Assembly: GCF_014898815.1 (NCBI RefSeq)
Contig: NW_026515543.1
Location: forward strand, 3,162,001 to 3,226,000
Direction of reading: 5' to 3'
Source: Panonychus citri
Lineage: Eukaryota; Arthropoda; Arachnida; Trombidiformes; Tetranychidae
DNA length: 64,000 nt
Part shown: in pieces, positions 33,246 to 48,310 of the stretch
How positions within the stretch are numbered: the first letter of the stretch is position 1
How the letters are laid out: the number at the start of each line of letters is the position of its first letter
Position numbers and translations under genes: made by a program
The notes under the pieces: model-generated
What the model was told of the DNA's origin: nothing
Databases searched by the model: none
The model's input: only the letters and a program-made list of their open reading frames with translations

Positions 33246-36200
33246 ACCCGAAAGTTGATAATTTGTGATTTAATTAATAATAATTACGATGATGATGATG
33301 ATGATGATACTACTATTTACACAGAATAATAACTTATCAAAGAATATTGATTTTCTCTTCTTCTCATAGATGCTGTCACCTTTCAAGAATTTTGATAAGA
33401 TGCACTTTCACTTAAACATTGAACAAATTAATTACAATTAATGATCAGATTGATTAAAAATTAACAACAACAATCAAAGGGGAATTAATGAGCAACAAGA
33501 GAGCGAGAGAATCGCAAAAAAATGAAGATAAACAACCTGAGGGAGCAAATCAGATTCACTTTGAAATTAAATGACCAGAGGTGAAAAAAAGTGATGCAGA
33601 TGAAAAGTGATGATGAAAAGATGAGGATGATGTTGATTGTTGTTGTTAACCTTTTCAATTGAATTACAAGGTAACCTTGTTAACTTGGAAAACAATGGAC
33701 ACTCATTGGTGTTTTTTTCGTCTCACTCTCTATCTAATCATCATCATCGACATTTCTCTTACTTTTTCCCTTTCATTTCTCTGTCTCTCTCATGATCATT
33801 GTCAATTGATTTCCCTTTAATTAATCTCCCTATGAACTGGTTAACAATAACTGCCATTAATTTGATTGTAATCAAATTAGAAGATTAAACGATTTACCTG
33901 TGTTTAAATTGCTCTCTTTCTTTTCGTTTCTCTATCACAACAATTAACACCCATTCTATTGTTGATTAATCTAATTAACTCTTTTAATCATTTCTATTAA
34001 TTCATTTTCTAATCATTTACAAATAACAATTAACCATCAAGATCCATTTTAAGTGTTTACTTGTGATCTAAAAATTACTTATTCTTAACAATTAATCATT
34101 ACAATCAATTAGCTAATCAATGATCGTCTATTGTCAATTCAGTTTCAATAGCTCACCTAATAACAAATTGTTTAATTGGTAACAATTTAATCAAAGGTTT
34201 GATATAATATAATTAGTTAATTATCAATCAGAGTACAGAATAAAAATTATTAATAGATACGAAAAAAATTCACATTAATCAGTTAGATAATCAAATTGTT
34301 AATAATGAAATTTTTTTCTTCATAATTATAACCAAAGTTATGATTGAAAGTATATTCAGAATGAAAATTCAAACAATTACATGAAACGTACTCAAAAAGT
34401 GAGGGTTATGAATACATAGAAATGTTTACAATTGAAACAACAATAACAATCAGCTGATATAATCAAGTTTTAATTTATTATTATCAATTGAACAATCAAT
34501 TTCCAACAAACAGTAATCAAAAAACGATCTGAAAAAACTTCACTCTACCATAACATCCTATTAATTTGTTCATTTTTTTGTGCTCATTTATTTACACAGT
34601 TTCAAAATGAACGTCATGTGTGTTTAATTTGCTGGATATATCAATTATCATCAACAAGAGTAACAATAACAACAAATTGCAACAATTGTGATAACCTTTC
34701 ACGGTTAATGATTAAACTCACCATCGACTATTCATTTCACAATTAACTTTTTCTTCCCTTGAGTAGGTTTAATCGAATCGCTCATTTTTTCATCACAACT
34801 TAATAAACTTTCACTTTTCTTCGTATCGTTCATATCATTAATACTCTCAATTTTCCTTTCTTTTTTCCCAAATTCGACAGGTATAAACAACAACAACAAC
34901 AACTTACGCCTGACTCGTTGGCACCATTTTGGACCCGTTGTGTCAAAGGAAAACATTACAAATCCAAGAATGAGTGTAGAGGCAAAAAACAGCACAATTA
35001 AAAAAAAAGGAGAAAGTGATTAACTAAATCAACAAAACGTTTGTTTAATCAAGAATCAGCTTCTGTTATTTTACAACCATCATTAAGTTTGAGTGGTGCT
35101 TTTGTGAAAAGTACAATCAAAAGCGGATCAACCGATTAAGGATTAGTAACATTTGGGTCTATGAAGATAATAGGAAAATATTGAGATGATTTTTATATTG
35201 ATAGTGATTTTATAAAACTATTGTCTTACCTACGCAATCAACTGATTATTTGCTGTTTTTTGTTGTTGTTGAGATGAACCCGAAAACTGTTAATCAATGT
35301 AAGGAATCAACTAAAGATGAACAGATAAAAGGTGTGCAGTAATTGACATTGATAATAATGATGAAGATGATTAAAATTATATGATAATAAGATGAGAATC
35401 TGTATTAGTTCAGGTAAATTCAAAGTAATCAAGGTAAAAAACCAAGGCGTTGTTAAACTAGAAACTAAATGAAAAGGCAATAAAAACAAACTAATAAGCA
35501 AAAGTTAATACATTTCATGAAGGAACCAACACCATGATGATCAACATAATCATCATCATCCCAACAAGAACCAAAGTAGCACCAAAATTTTGCAATATCA
35601 AGGAAAAAGAGGTGCAGTAATCAAGACTAATAACTCAGCATGCAATTGATTGTGATGTCGTTGATTCAGTGGAAAATTATTGAAATGATTAAGTAGATGA
35701 AGAACGGAACTGTAATCATGATGATGATTAACTTTTTTTTCTCCTTTTCTTAATCATTTATTTGCTCATTTAAAAAAAATTCAACTCAATTGCCTCCATG
35801 TTTATCTCAATTTCCTCAATATTTTTCATTTATTTTCAATCATCATTATGGGCAAACATTGAATTCTGTTGAAAGATTAAGGGAATGACAATAATAATCA
35901 ATAAATCAACAAGTTACCGATTACACGGTTTCCAAACAATTAATCATCTTTACTTGTTACAAAAAAAAAGATTCAGATGATTAGTCCCAAAAACCCTTGG
36001 TCAGTTATTGTGGTCAAGGATTAACAGGTAAGATAAACAAATGATTGGACAAATATAATATTATTTTTCACTTGTTTAATTGCTTCAACTTTACAAACAA
36101 TACAAAAGCACAACAATCAATTGTTGTTGAATCTTTTTATCCTCTAATCTTAATCCTTAATCTTATCTTCATCATTATTCAGGCCTGATGATGATAAATT

Positions 36201-39200
36201 CATCATATTCCAAGTTGAAGAAACATGGTCACAATCAAGAAGAAAAAAAGAAAACAACAAATTCATTTTAATATGTTAACCTCATTAATCTTAAGTTAAT
36301 CTTTAAGGCATCTCACCGAGTTATCCGTAACCATTATCTTTCACACTGTTGATGCTTTTTTGGAAAAAGATGAAGAGGAAGATACTGATTCTGATGATGA
36401 TGATAAAGATGAACATCAAATAAGGATAAAAGAAAGAGAATCATATATTTCTCTTTCTTCCCTCAGATGAAAAGGTAAAAGGCTAAGCTTTTCATTTTAA
36501 TGGTATCATGTTTACAATCAGTTTTAATACATTTCTATTATAAAACTATCAACGATTTGTTTTAAGGATTTAAAATGTAAGCCAAATGATAAGGTAAAAA
36601 TAAACATCAACAATAATCATCTAAATTATTACGATTATCGTTGAAACTTGTTCCCGCTCATTATTGTTGATCAACTTTCTGTTTAAATATCTACATGGTG
36701 AAAAAAAAGGATCAACATCTTATTAAATTGTTCAATAGTTTAATCATTTATCATCATTTGGGTAAGCGGATAAATACAATTGGATACCATTACCAGTAAT
36801 TAACTATTAAAGTAACAGTAATCAACGTTAACCATGATAATGATGATAATCATCATGACGATAAACATGATATACTTATAAGAGACTTATCTTTGATTAA
36901 ATGTAATAGTTGTATATAAATGATATTATTAACATGATGGTTAATCTTTATATAAATATAATCAATATGATAATATTGATCTCTCATCATTTGGTTTAAT
37001 AATCAACAATGAATACATTCAATAGGTAATATCTGAAAGGATTTAGATTAAATCAGATAATTGTTAACATTGTAAATCAACTTGTCACATTGTTTATCAT
37101 ATAATTAGAATCAGAATAGATTAATTTTGTTTATGTATTTTAATCACAGGTATAAATTAGCATATTATACATGATTAATTTTCATGATAATGGGTAATGA
37201 ACACATGAAAATAAAAATGGAAAAGCTCAGAAAATTATTAATAAGAGTTAACAATTAAAATGATGATATAAATTGTGATTAAAATTCATGATAACCATGT
37301 TGATGATTGTGTTTTATTGATCATGGTTGTAATTGATTATTGTTTTCATATCGTCAGATAATAAAAATGTTAAGGTTAAATTGTTGTTCAATTGTTGTTG
37401 TTGTTTCAATTTCTCAATTGAAGCCTGTTATTGACACGGTAACATAGTTTTTATTACTATGTTATCTGTTTATTATTGATTTGAATTAATACGCTGTGGG
37501 TTTTTTATTTATTAAAATATTGATGATGGTTTAATCTGTCAAATTGACGGACTTGATCAAGGACAATCAACTAACTAACTGAGAGAGAGAGAGGTGCCAA
37601 CCAAGAACGCCTAAAGCTCAGCACGAGTTGAGTAATAGGAACGTGCCAAAATGATGGAGAAGACGAAATGGAAAAGTTAAATTACAAGAATCAAATTGTT
37701 CAGATGATTATCATTGAATTTTCATACTTGATTACTACCACTCAACTACCGATCATGATGACCTGGTGAAAGTTGAACCTTTAATAATAATAAATGGACA
37801 TCAAATGTAATCATGTTAATAATGATGACGACCTTGATTGATGAGTTTTTTACAAAATAATAACAACAAAATAATCAAGCAAGAAAAGTTAATTAATTGC
37901 AATATAATTATTGTATATCAATAACATAATATTACATAACAAAGTGAGTAAAAAACAAAAAAAAAACGTTTCAAATCAAGGTAAACATTTTGATTAACAA
38001 TCATTGAGATCAACAGCAATCAATGAAAACAAAGTCAAAATCACATCTTAATGAATCCAGGAAAAAAATAACTAAAATTTTGATTGATTAAAACTAAATT
38101 TGACCCTTTTGATTTAGTTACGATTACAATCAAATGTTTACAATTATTTAGTAACGAAAAATAGTAAAGTTAATTGTTAATTGTGTATTGGAAATGATTA
38201 AAACATGAACACAAACAAAATACTCTCTGGTTAAACAACCTTGATTAAATTGTTACCAAAGTAAATTACCATTTTATGATTACAATTAATAATTAATTTC
38301 GCGTTATGGTTAAGCATTGTGAAAATAATAACGAAAATTTAAAGTCTAATAATTACAATGGCGATAATAATAATGAAGATAATTTAATTTACCTTGAAAT
38401 CCAATTGGATTCATGATTTTAAAGTTTGTTGTAGTTTGTAAACTTGCTATTGTTGTTAGGCCGATGATGATTATTATTATTTTAAAGTGATTACAATCAG
38501 TGAGATATGATTTTTTGTTGACATTTGACAATCATCAGCAAATTAATATATTCAAGATTCACGATCACAGTAATCTGATTGATAATCACAGGTAATGATG
38601 AAATAAATTGTAAGATGATTGATAAAACTTCACTTCAAGTTTTCTATTGATAAAGTCAATTGAAAGAAAACCCATCAGATTAAAAAATCTTAATGATGTA
38701 AAAATCCAAAGTTAATTGGTTAATTTAGTTTGACAATCAAATGAAGACACAAATTGGGATTAAAAAAAAATCTCAATGATTCCAAACAGAAAGGTAACAT
38801 TGAGGATATTAATAAGAGTGTAAAAATGTTGACCGGATTAAGATTTGATTAGGTTGTAAGTTGATAAAATTGGTTATTGGTTACAATCAATATTAAACAT
38901 AACAACAACAATCAACTGACAAAGTCTCACAATTAACTAACAACAAACAAGGTAACTCGCTTCCAACGTAATAATAAATATTCAAGGACGAAAATGTATC
39001 ATGCGTCTCACTCACACTTCTCACTCTTTCCTCTCTTTCTGCTTTTATCTTCTCTGTCTATTTTCCTTTCAATCTCATCTTATTATCATCATCTTCCCCT
39101 CTTCTAATAGTATAATAATTATCTAATTGTAACTTCCTCCATTTTGACAATTGATTGTTAAAGCAAACGAATCAACTATCCATTCAATATATTAGATGTT

Positions 39201-42200
39201 AATTGTCACCAATGTGTAAAAGTTTTATGAGTGTTAATTGTGGTTAATTGTGATAACCGAAAAGTTTCTGATAAAAATTATCATGAATGTCGTATCAAAA
39301 TCATCAAGTTAATCAAAATTTATTCAGCCAATTTAAACGCTAATCAATTCAAATTGTTTCAATCTAATCAAATTTTGTTGGACATAAGCGAGAGAGGGAG
39401 AGAAACATTTAAAATTCAAAACTTTCTCCTCAATTGAATTACAGTTAATTAGTTAATTTAATCAATGAAATGATTATAACCTCTTCTTCATCATCATCAT
39501 GCTGATTATCATGATATTATTTCCTTGACCGAGAAATACTTGAATAGATTGTTTTGTTTTACTTTGAATAACAACAAATGAAATTGAAATTCAATTCATT
39601 GCCTGAAGAGATAAATTGTTCTAGATGATTATTATTGATTGTCTGAGTTTGTGAGGGTTACAATTAATTTGATTGTAACATAATTCTTGCTTGTCAAACA
39701 GTTAAACCTTCATTGTTGACTTTTGTTTTCTCCTTTAAACGAGAAAGATACTAAAAAGACTTGAACATAATACCAAGATGACTAGAGATAGAACCAGATT
39801 AAATTTAATTGTTGTTCAATTGTCAAGGATTATACAAAACAATTGTTTAAATGATACACAATAGTTTCAATAAAATTAAACTAACCTTAGTCTAATGATA
39901 ACTGGACAATGAAATATGATAGTTTTCATCATAATCAAAATTGTAATAGTTTTATGATCAAAATTTTGATTGTCATCAACAGGTAACTAATCAAAAATTG
40001 TTACCATACAACAATCAATAAATAATATCGGGAAATAAAAGGTAAACAGGAAGATATTGGAAGAGATTTTGGTATAATTGAAAAGGAGGAAGAAGATGAA
40101 GATGAAGATGATGAATCAAAGGCTAGTGATTAGGCAATTAAAGTTAATTTCTGTAAAAACGATTGATTATCAGCTAAATCATCATTTTTGCCTTTCCCGT
40201 TATTTTTACTATTATATTCAATTAGATTCACCTTTGAAGATTAAAATCATCTTCATCTTCATCAGCATCTTTATCAAAATATGAATGATGATTGATGATA
40301 TCACTTAAGGATTTACGATGTAAAAACTAAGAATCAAATTAAAAGTAACAATCAGTTAACTATTTACACTGTTGACAATTTAAACTGAATCAATAAGCGA
40401 TTATCCTTGTGAATATGAAGCAATAAATTCAATGATTAACAGCTTAATAAAAGGTAAAATTGGTAAAAGCTTATTAACGATTCATTAATTATGATATTTC
40501 AAAAAAATCTAGTTGATTAGCACAGTTACTTTCACTTTACAGTCTTTTTCCTTCGGATTTACCTTCTTTCTCTTTAGAGTTAAACTATTTTACAGAAGAA
40601 AAAAACTTAATCTGGTCCGAGAATCAGAGTTAATCTCTTTATTTTCAAAACAATTCATTTTTTCTCATTATAATTAAACTTTTTTTCATTTGAATTAATT
40701 ATCAATATGTTTTTACTAATACAATCAGGGATATATCTCTTCATGTGATTGTACTGATTTTCACTATCTTTCGATATAATCATTTCTGAAGCGAATTCTA
40801 CAACTTCGATAATTTTCTTCAAAACCTTCGATGATTAATTTTCTTTCTGGTGTTTTGCTAAACAATTAGAATTGAAAATTATTCCTTTGAAAAAAAGTTT
40901 ATTTAGAAAGAGAAAAGGGTCAATTCTAGTGAGAAAAACAGAGATTAAACCTCTTCAGCCCTGGAGGAAAATTAATTCTAATGAAAAATGGTTTATTTAT
41001 AAAGAGAAAGAAGGTGAATTCGGAGGAAAAAGACTGTAATCACAATTAAGCCCAATCATTTTCATTCATGATGATTAGTAAGCAACTTTGGTTAACCTCA
41101 ATCAAAGTTTCAGGGATAGATTCATTGAAATTAAATAATCATCATGATAGTTAATTACAATTATGGTCAATTCCATGACCTGATTATCTTCTAGTGGATT
41201 CAGGAATTAATAATAAAAACTCTCATCATCATCATCGTCATCTTCATCTTCAGGATGATCTTGGTCTCTCTCATTTCAATGGATATTTAATCATATTCAA
41301 ATGTAGATCATCAATTTGGGAACAATTAAAATGCTTTAGTATCTCATTTTTTGCTTGCTCATTAAGAATTGATCAGACAACTATTATCATATTTAGGCTG
41401 TAATAATTACTCCAATTAGAAACAATTAAAGTCTGTTCATACTAGAAAACTAGTACAGTCTCTCAATCAATCAATTAAGGTAATTGCTGAACAATGAATA
41501 ACTCACATTGGAACTTTTTAAATGATTAGAATGAAAAATATAATTAGATCAACTGTAGAAATGAATTAGCAATCAAATAAATTTTTCATTCGTAACAAGG
41601 TCTAGATCATAATTAAAAGAAAACTATTCTGATCAGAGTCGATTGGAACTAAATTCTGATTGTTGCAACGATTTATTTCAACAATTGACTTTCTTTCAAT
41701 GGCAATTAAATTATTATGATTAATAGTATTGAATTATGTTTACCTGTAATCAATCCATTGAGGATAAAAATAAGTAATACCAATGATCATATTACAATTA
41801 AGTAAATAATTAATGATTAAACCATTAAAGGTACTTATTGCAAAGGGAAAAAATCAAGAAAATATTGCAATTAATTCAACTCTTCTTCCAACAATTTAAT
41901 AATTCCAACCACTTAGATTGTGATAATTGTAATCAGTGTAATTATAATCGTCGTTAGGTTTCAACAATTTAGTTTTATATTTCAAAAAGGTTAATATTAA
42001 GCGAAAATAATGATTTGATTAATATAATCAAGGTAACAATTATAATCAAAAGGATTCACCTTAACTGTTTTGTTTTAATCATCCTAATCAAAAACCATAT
42101 CTTAATTATTAAGACTTAATCTTAAAAAACATTAAATACATTAATCAGAACGATAATCAACCCTTAACAATTTAAAATGTTTTTCCTTTTCAAACTGATT

Positions 42201-44170
42201 TAAATAACAATTAACCATTCGTATAGTATTAGACAATTTTTCTTATATATATTTTCATTCCGAATCAAGTATCATGATTAATAACAATTAATATCTTATT
42301 AATTATAATAACCGAGCCCAAAGTAAGTAATACATATTAATCATAATGGAAAGAAACAAAGAGAGGGAAAATTTAAATTAGACTAATTAACATTATTGGA
42401 ACCTTAATCATCTTCCCATCTAATCAAAAGCCATTGTAATCAAATCAAATTGACTTGAATTATTTGTAGAGCAGTAAATTGAATGACTATTTGATGATTG
42501 TTGATTAAACTATTAATATTTGGATAGTAACAAATGATTGATTAATCTGATTCCATTAACTATTGTAAAAGAAAATTTCTTTTCATCATTTCAAATAATA
42601 TATTAAATCATTAGGTAAATACAGTTATTATTATTGTAATGATTTAGATAAACATTGAAATGATCAGCCAAAAGGATTTTACAATTTACAATGAATGCAA
42701 TTTATTAAATGTGAATTAGTTAAACATGAAGATATAACAACAGTAGAAAAAGTATATTTAAATGTTAATAGTAATCATTAAAAGTTCATTATTGTGATCA
42801 ACAAGTTTTTCCAATGATAATCATGAGGATAATGGGATAATAACAATTTAAATGATATCAATATGATCAAGTGATAGCAAGTAAAAAGGGTTAATAGAAT
42901 AATAGTGGTAATAATAATAGATATTATGTAAATAGTTAACCAGAATTAATTGTAACATTGAACTAGTTAAAGAAATTAACTAACAATCAAGTTAACAGAA
43001 ACTTTCAACTGAAGTGTTTTGCTTATGAATAGAACGTTGAAAAATGTTAGTTCATGTTATACATTTTATGGGTTCACTTACAATCTGATAACAATGAAGT
43101 AATGTTAATGATGATGAAGATAATTACTGAATTTGCACAGAGAAGAGAGAGAGAGAGGTAGCGGTTAAGTGAAAGAGGTACATGTAATTACCCTGAGGCT
43201 AACACCAGGTAAACATTGAGATTTTTTCTTTTTCTTGAGAATCATTATCAACTATTATCTTCTTGTTCATCATCATAAAATATTAAAGACTGAGTAATCA
43301 ACAGGTAACTATGAAGATGAGCATTATAATGATGAGGATGAAAATGAAAACTTGAATTATCAACGGAAAGGAATAAGAAGAATAAGAAATTAGCCTTGAG
43401 TCAATCAAAGGTTAAGGCTTTGATTTCTGTTGTTGTTTTTACTTGTTAAACTCTGTCATCGTTTACCTGGAGGGTGATACGTCAACATTGATTTCCGCCT
43501 TTGACCTGATCAACATCATTATGATTATGATTATCATCATCAAATACACACAATCAATAGATCATTATGATCATTCCAATTGAAATGGCCATTGAACCAT
43601 CGAGTAAAAAGATAAGCATTACATGTAACCTTAAATCATTTTTTCTTAAGTATCATTCATATTTAATAAGATATTTATTATCAAAAACGGTAAAGATAAT
43701 TGTGAAAACTTTTATTAATTGTAATTATCATTCATTTAGTTTGATAATTGATTAATTGTTTCACTGATTAGTTGGAACAAAAAGTCAATTTATTTTCATC
43801 AAAATTTTACCTTGACTTAAATGAATTGACCTTTAAGTTGAACTAATTGTCGCGTTAATTATTGTCAATTTTTTGAAGGAAAAAAAAGTTGATTAGTAAA
43901 TTGTACACAAAATATTAGATTTGTTATATTGATTGATTGAATGATTACTGTTATTGTAAATAGTTTCCTGTAATTGATAGTGATTTGCTGATACACTGAG
44001 AGTAATAAAGATTTTTTTTTATAATAAAGGATATCTAAATTGTTTTATTACAATTTACTAATCAAAGTTGTGTTAATCAAAGACTGATCGGTGTGAATGT
44101 TATTATTATAAGGAGGATGGTCATGAATTTTAGTTTGAGTTAAGTTGAAACTTTCATTTGTAGAATGATC
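33246..44170. other. About 11 kb of gene-poor AT-rich DNA
   Basis: The GATGAT run at 33281-33310 is close to Rab32 and may lie in its 5' region. The rest shows TTAATTGTT/AACAATTAA words, short AG runs (37583, 43145) and local hairpins (for example ATAACATAG/CTATGTTAT near 37440). Frames above 60 codons in this stretch either begin at non-ATG codons or have no protein-like pattern. A compact GC-richer patch at 34905-34970 and one at 43470-43515 could be small exons, but I could not build a frame with both splice sites. Confidence 0.45.
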
Positions 44171-45053
44171 CAAATATTTATTTTTCCGATCTGAGCAGTA
44201 GTAGAAATCGAGTTCAGTTAAACTTCATCACTTTTCTCAACAACGATAGTTTTAGATCATGAAATTTTATTTATCGACAACTTTTCATGTTACAGATTAA
44301 TTGTTTGTTAAAAATATCATTCTGGTACAATTGTTGTATTTAAATAAATGGACATTAGTCAATGTCGAGAATGATCTGAAACTTATTTTGAGGCTATCTA
44401 GTATGGGTTAACATCGTGATCGAGCACTTTTTTGATCAACAGTTTTACCGAATGAGAAAGTGGCCTTTGATCTTCAGGTAATATCTCGAAACTAAAATAC
44501 TTGGAGATGTCTGAATAATTCAAATAATCGTCATTTAACCAGGCTATCAGACAATAGTTTTTGGCCTTAAAAGTGATGGTCTAGCTGAGACTAAAGTTAA
44601 TTAAAGTTATACTACACTCAATTATAAACACCCAAATGTTTTATGCTTGCTCGATAAAATATATTCAAACATTGTCAAACTATTTTGAAAAGTGACTGTA
44701 TTTAAGGCCAAAAACTTGATTAGCCTCGGTTAAATGACGATTATTTGAATTATTCAGACATCTCAAGTATTTGGTTTAGATATTGTTGAAGATCAAGTTT
44801 CCGGTAAAACTGTTGATCAAATGAAAAAGTGCTATCACGATAATACTATGTCAAAATAAGTTTCAGATCATTCTCATTTGACTAATGTATTATTTAAATA
44901 CAACAATTGTGAAGTATTAACAAATTTAATTTTCTGTAACATGAAAGTTGTCGATAAATAAAATTTCATGATCTAAAACTCATCGTTGCTGAGAAAAGTG
45001 ACCTGATTTAACTAACTCAAAAACTACTGATCAGATCAGAAAATAAATATATT
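44171..45053. repeat. Old foldback repeat with diverged inverted arms
   Basis: The left arm (from about 44171; GATCATGAAATTTTATTTAT and TCGACAACTTTTCATGTTAC are parts of it) returns in inverted orientation up to about 45053, covering roughly 400 bp per arm around a short centre near 44620. The arms differ by many substitutions and small gaps, clearly more than the three MITEs, so it is older. Ends are fuzzy and I could not define a target duplication. No protein is encoded. A MITE or foldback transposon remnant is the likely origin. Confidence 0.7.
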
Positions 45054-48000
45054 GACTTCATGTTGTGAATAAAGTTAACTCTAACTCAAATAATTAACCA
45101 TTATTAAATATAAGTTTATTAACTTACCTTATTTGGTTTGTTTATTGATGATTGTTGTTGAAAAGAAACAAAAATTATCCAATTTAACTTTTCTCTGGTT
45201 TTAATTGTGTCTATTTAACAATTTAGTTATTTTTGAACGAAATCAATCAAAGGTAATCAACAGTAATCACTACCAATCAACAGCCATTGTATAAGTTGGT
45301 CATGTTATTGGGTAAATGTCATTTGCTGATAATAATTCAATGTCATAGTCACACACAATAAATCAAGTTCAAATTGATGATAAATCAGCAGTAAATCCAG
45401 TTATGGTTTATCAATCAATGAACAAGGTTATTTCCGGTTGTTTTCAGAAATAATCTTTTCCCAATGGCGGTGGATCCACAATATGAAATTAGATGACAGT
45501 TGATGACAATCTGATGGATGAATATTAAGAAAAGGACACTATTAAATTCACATAATTATAAAGTAAATCATAATAATAACGAAGAGAATGAATTAATGTT
45601 GACAGTTTGTTGACAATCGTCAGAATGAAACATTCATTGAGAATCGGGATTGAAACTTTCACAAAAATCAGCAAATGAATAAATCACCTCCCATTTTACT
45701 GTTGATGTTGTTCAGAAATAGAGGGAAAAGCGAATGAGGGAGATAATAGGAAGGAGGAAGATAAAGATGATGATAGAGGAGGAGGAAAAAAAAGTATTAC
45801 AATTGTTAATTGTATAATATGAAATGATGATTAAGATAATGATAAAACAAAAAAAAAAGTTATAACAAGAACACAAAAACTGATACAAGTTAATGATAAG
45901 ATTTAAATGATAACAATCAGAATCATTAATCTACCTCTTTTCTTTTACTTGAGCTTCGAGGACGAAAACGACTGCTAGTGACTACTGATTGTAATTAAAT
46001 GAATTGATACAAACGTAAAATAATTGGGGTAGAAAGAGAAAAAGAGAGAACGAGGGAGTGAGGGGGAGAAGGGAAAAGCGGATTTTCGAGAGGATGGATT
46101 GAGTTAATCCACTGAAAGATTAACAATTAATGGAAATTGGGATTATCAAGAGTTAGAATATATTAATAAGCTAATCTGATGTAACCTTGTTCTCTAGGAT
46201 AACAATAAGGTTTGATTCCTGTGACAAGCAGTCAAAGAGCCAACTGGAGATGCAAGTTGAATGGAAAACATGTTTGCAGAAAAACAAAAACAGAATCAGC
46301 AACGAAACATGATACACTTGATTGCATTGACAATTCAATGGACTGATACTAAATACCAACGATGATGATGATGATGATAAGAGACTGTAAAGGAAGAAAA
46401 GAAAGGATAAAAAAAGGATTAGAAAAAAAATACTCAGAGAAAAGAAGGTTAGAAAAGGAGTGAACAAGAGAAGATGGAAAAAAGAATATGAAAAAAAAAA
46501 GAATTTTCTCTTTTTCTCCTTACATATAACATGCGATTTCAAACAGGTACTCAGTCTGTTGAACAAATTCTGATAGAATGAGAAATTATATAAAGAAGTT
46601 TTTCAGAAGATGAAGATGATGATGATAAAAATGAAGTGAGTTGTTATTGATGATGAGAAGAAGATGAAGAAAAGTAACTGAAAAAAAATAGACAGTAAAA
46701 TAAGAGAGATGAACAGAAAGAGATTTTAACAAGAATGAGAGAGAGAAATGAAAAAGTGTTGAAGTTAAACCAAAGATTTAAACCAGTTAACGATTCACTT
46801 TAATTATTACACTTACATGTAATTAATAGGAACATCTTCAACCAGTGGACACTTTAAAATTAAATGGAAATATTGTTAATTAATTAACAGAACTAATCAC
46901 AAGATGAACAATTAACAAACCAAATTAAGAGGCGATCTCGTTACTAAGGGAGATCAACCCTTCGTCGATATCAATTGGCCAATAGAAATCGTTTTAATCG
47001 ATATTCGATTAATTATCTAATATCTGATATCTAATTTTAATTTTTTTCTTTTTGTTTTTATCTTAATTGTAATTTTTTCCCAATTAATTTCACTTCTAAT
47101 TAAGTTAATTTTACCTTTAATTCAATTTGAAATTAACTAATTTCCCGATTATTTTCACTCTTTTACTCTTATTGTTTGTTTACCTTTTTGTTTTCTTCTT
47201 ATCAAGTGATCGCCATTTTGGTTTTAAAATTTTCTATTTTTTTCAAATTCTTTTTCCCTCTTGACTTTAACGAGAATGGATTATAAATAAATTGTTTTAA
47301 TCAATGAACAATTTAAGGTAAGAGTGTTTATTATGTTAATTGTCGATGAAAGTGAATCAATTGTTGATTTTCGTAATAACACTTTCTCTTCTTTGTTCTT
47401 TTCTCCATCTTATTTTTGTGTAGGAAATTATGTTTGTTTTCATGAATCGTTTTCCTGGTTTTCTGGTTTTTTTTTCTCTCTCTTGATGATCAACAATTAT
47501 TTTCTCTACTTTTTTTCTCTTGATTACTTGGTGGTGGTTGTGTTAACAAAGAAAGTGAAAAAAGAAGACAATAGTAAACGTGCCAATTGAGAAATAGACT
47601 GAAATCCTGTTGAATTGTCAAAATCTTCTGGTTCAATTGGATTGGAGAACCGTTGAATCGTCCTTCTTGTCCCATTCTTTCATCTGAATTTCGTTTTTTT
47701 TCCTTCACTTGTGTGCAATTCATCATTGGAAACAAATGTAAATCAGTCTGTGTTTTTGGTGCTAAATGAGTTAATTGTTGTTCCTACAGTAACAATTATC
47801 TTTTCACATTCGTGTACCGTTAATGTATCACAATCGGTATAATAAGACGTGTGTAGATATCATACTAACCATAAAACCCAAATATCTTTTCAAATACAAA
47901 TTACTTTTGAAAAGGAAGGAGATAAAAGTGGAAGTTATAGTAAATTCCGTTGAAAGATCATGATTATCATGATTATAATCATTCATCCTTTTCTTTTTTA

Positions 48001-48109
48001 CCTAATAGATGATTAAGAAGAGAGAAAGACTCACAATATTCTTAAAAAAGAAACTTTCAATTCATGAGATTTGGTGAAAAAGAAAAGATTTATCCCAATT
48101 TTCTAATAC

Positions 48110-48310
48110 CTGTTCATCTTCCGTATCTACACCTTTACCTTTCCATCCTAATATAACTTTATTGCTACGTAACATTAAATTGTAATCTATTTTCTCTTGT
48201 TGTGAACAAATTTGATTACAATTTGCAACAACAACAACAACAATAGATACAAATAGTGAATTCAAATAAATTGAATTCAAATTGATTCCCGTTAACATAA
48301 ACACTTCCAT
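48110..48310 (-). CDS. Candidate first coding exon of a secreted or membrane protein (unrecognised)
   Basis: An ATG at 48310-48308 opens 67 codons ending exactly in phase 0 at CAG/GTATTA, a plausible donor. The peptide has a hydrophobic core LFVSIVVVVVANC at about residues 19-31, typical of a signal peptide or anchor, followed by hydrophilic sequence (QQEKIDYN ... GWKGKGVDTEDEQ). The frame continues 15 codons past the donor before a stop, so it may also be chance. Further exons would lie to the left; none was identified. Confidence 0.25.

Noticed and set aside
34900..34995. Hydrophobic minus-strand stretch resembling a transmembrane exon with a GTAAGT donor
   Set aside because: The hydrophobic residues come from T-runs, the frame has an upstream stop with no acceptor AG in between, and its apparent first codon is GTG.
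38259..38271. AAAGTAAATTACC outside the retrotransposons
   Set aside because: Isolated partial match to the hairpin core with only distant AATTGT/ACAATT arms in an area full of that word; could be chance.
46171..46566. 131-codon Phe/Ser/Leu-rich minus-strand frame
   Set aside because: Translation of a purine-rich tract on the other strand; no domain, signal or conserved pattern.
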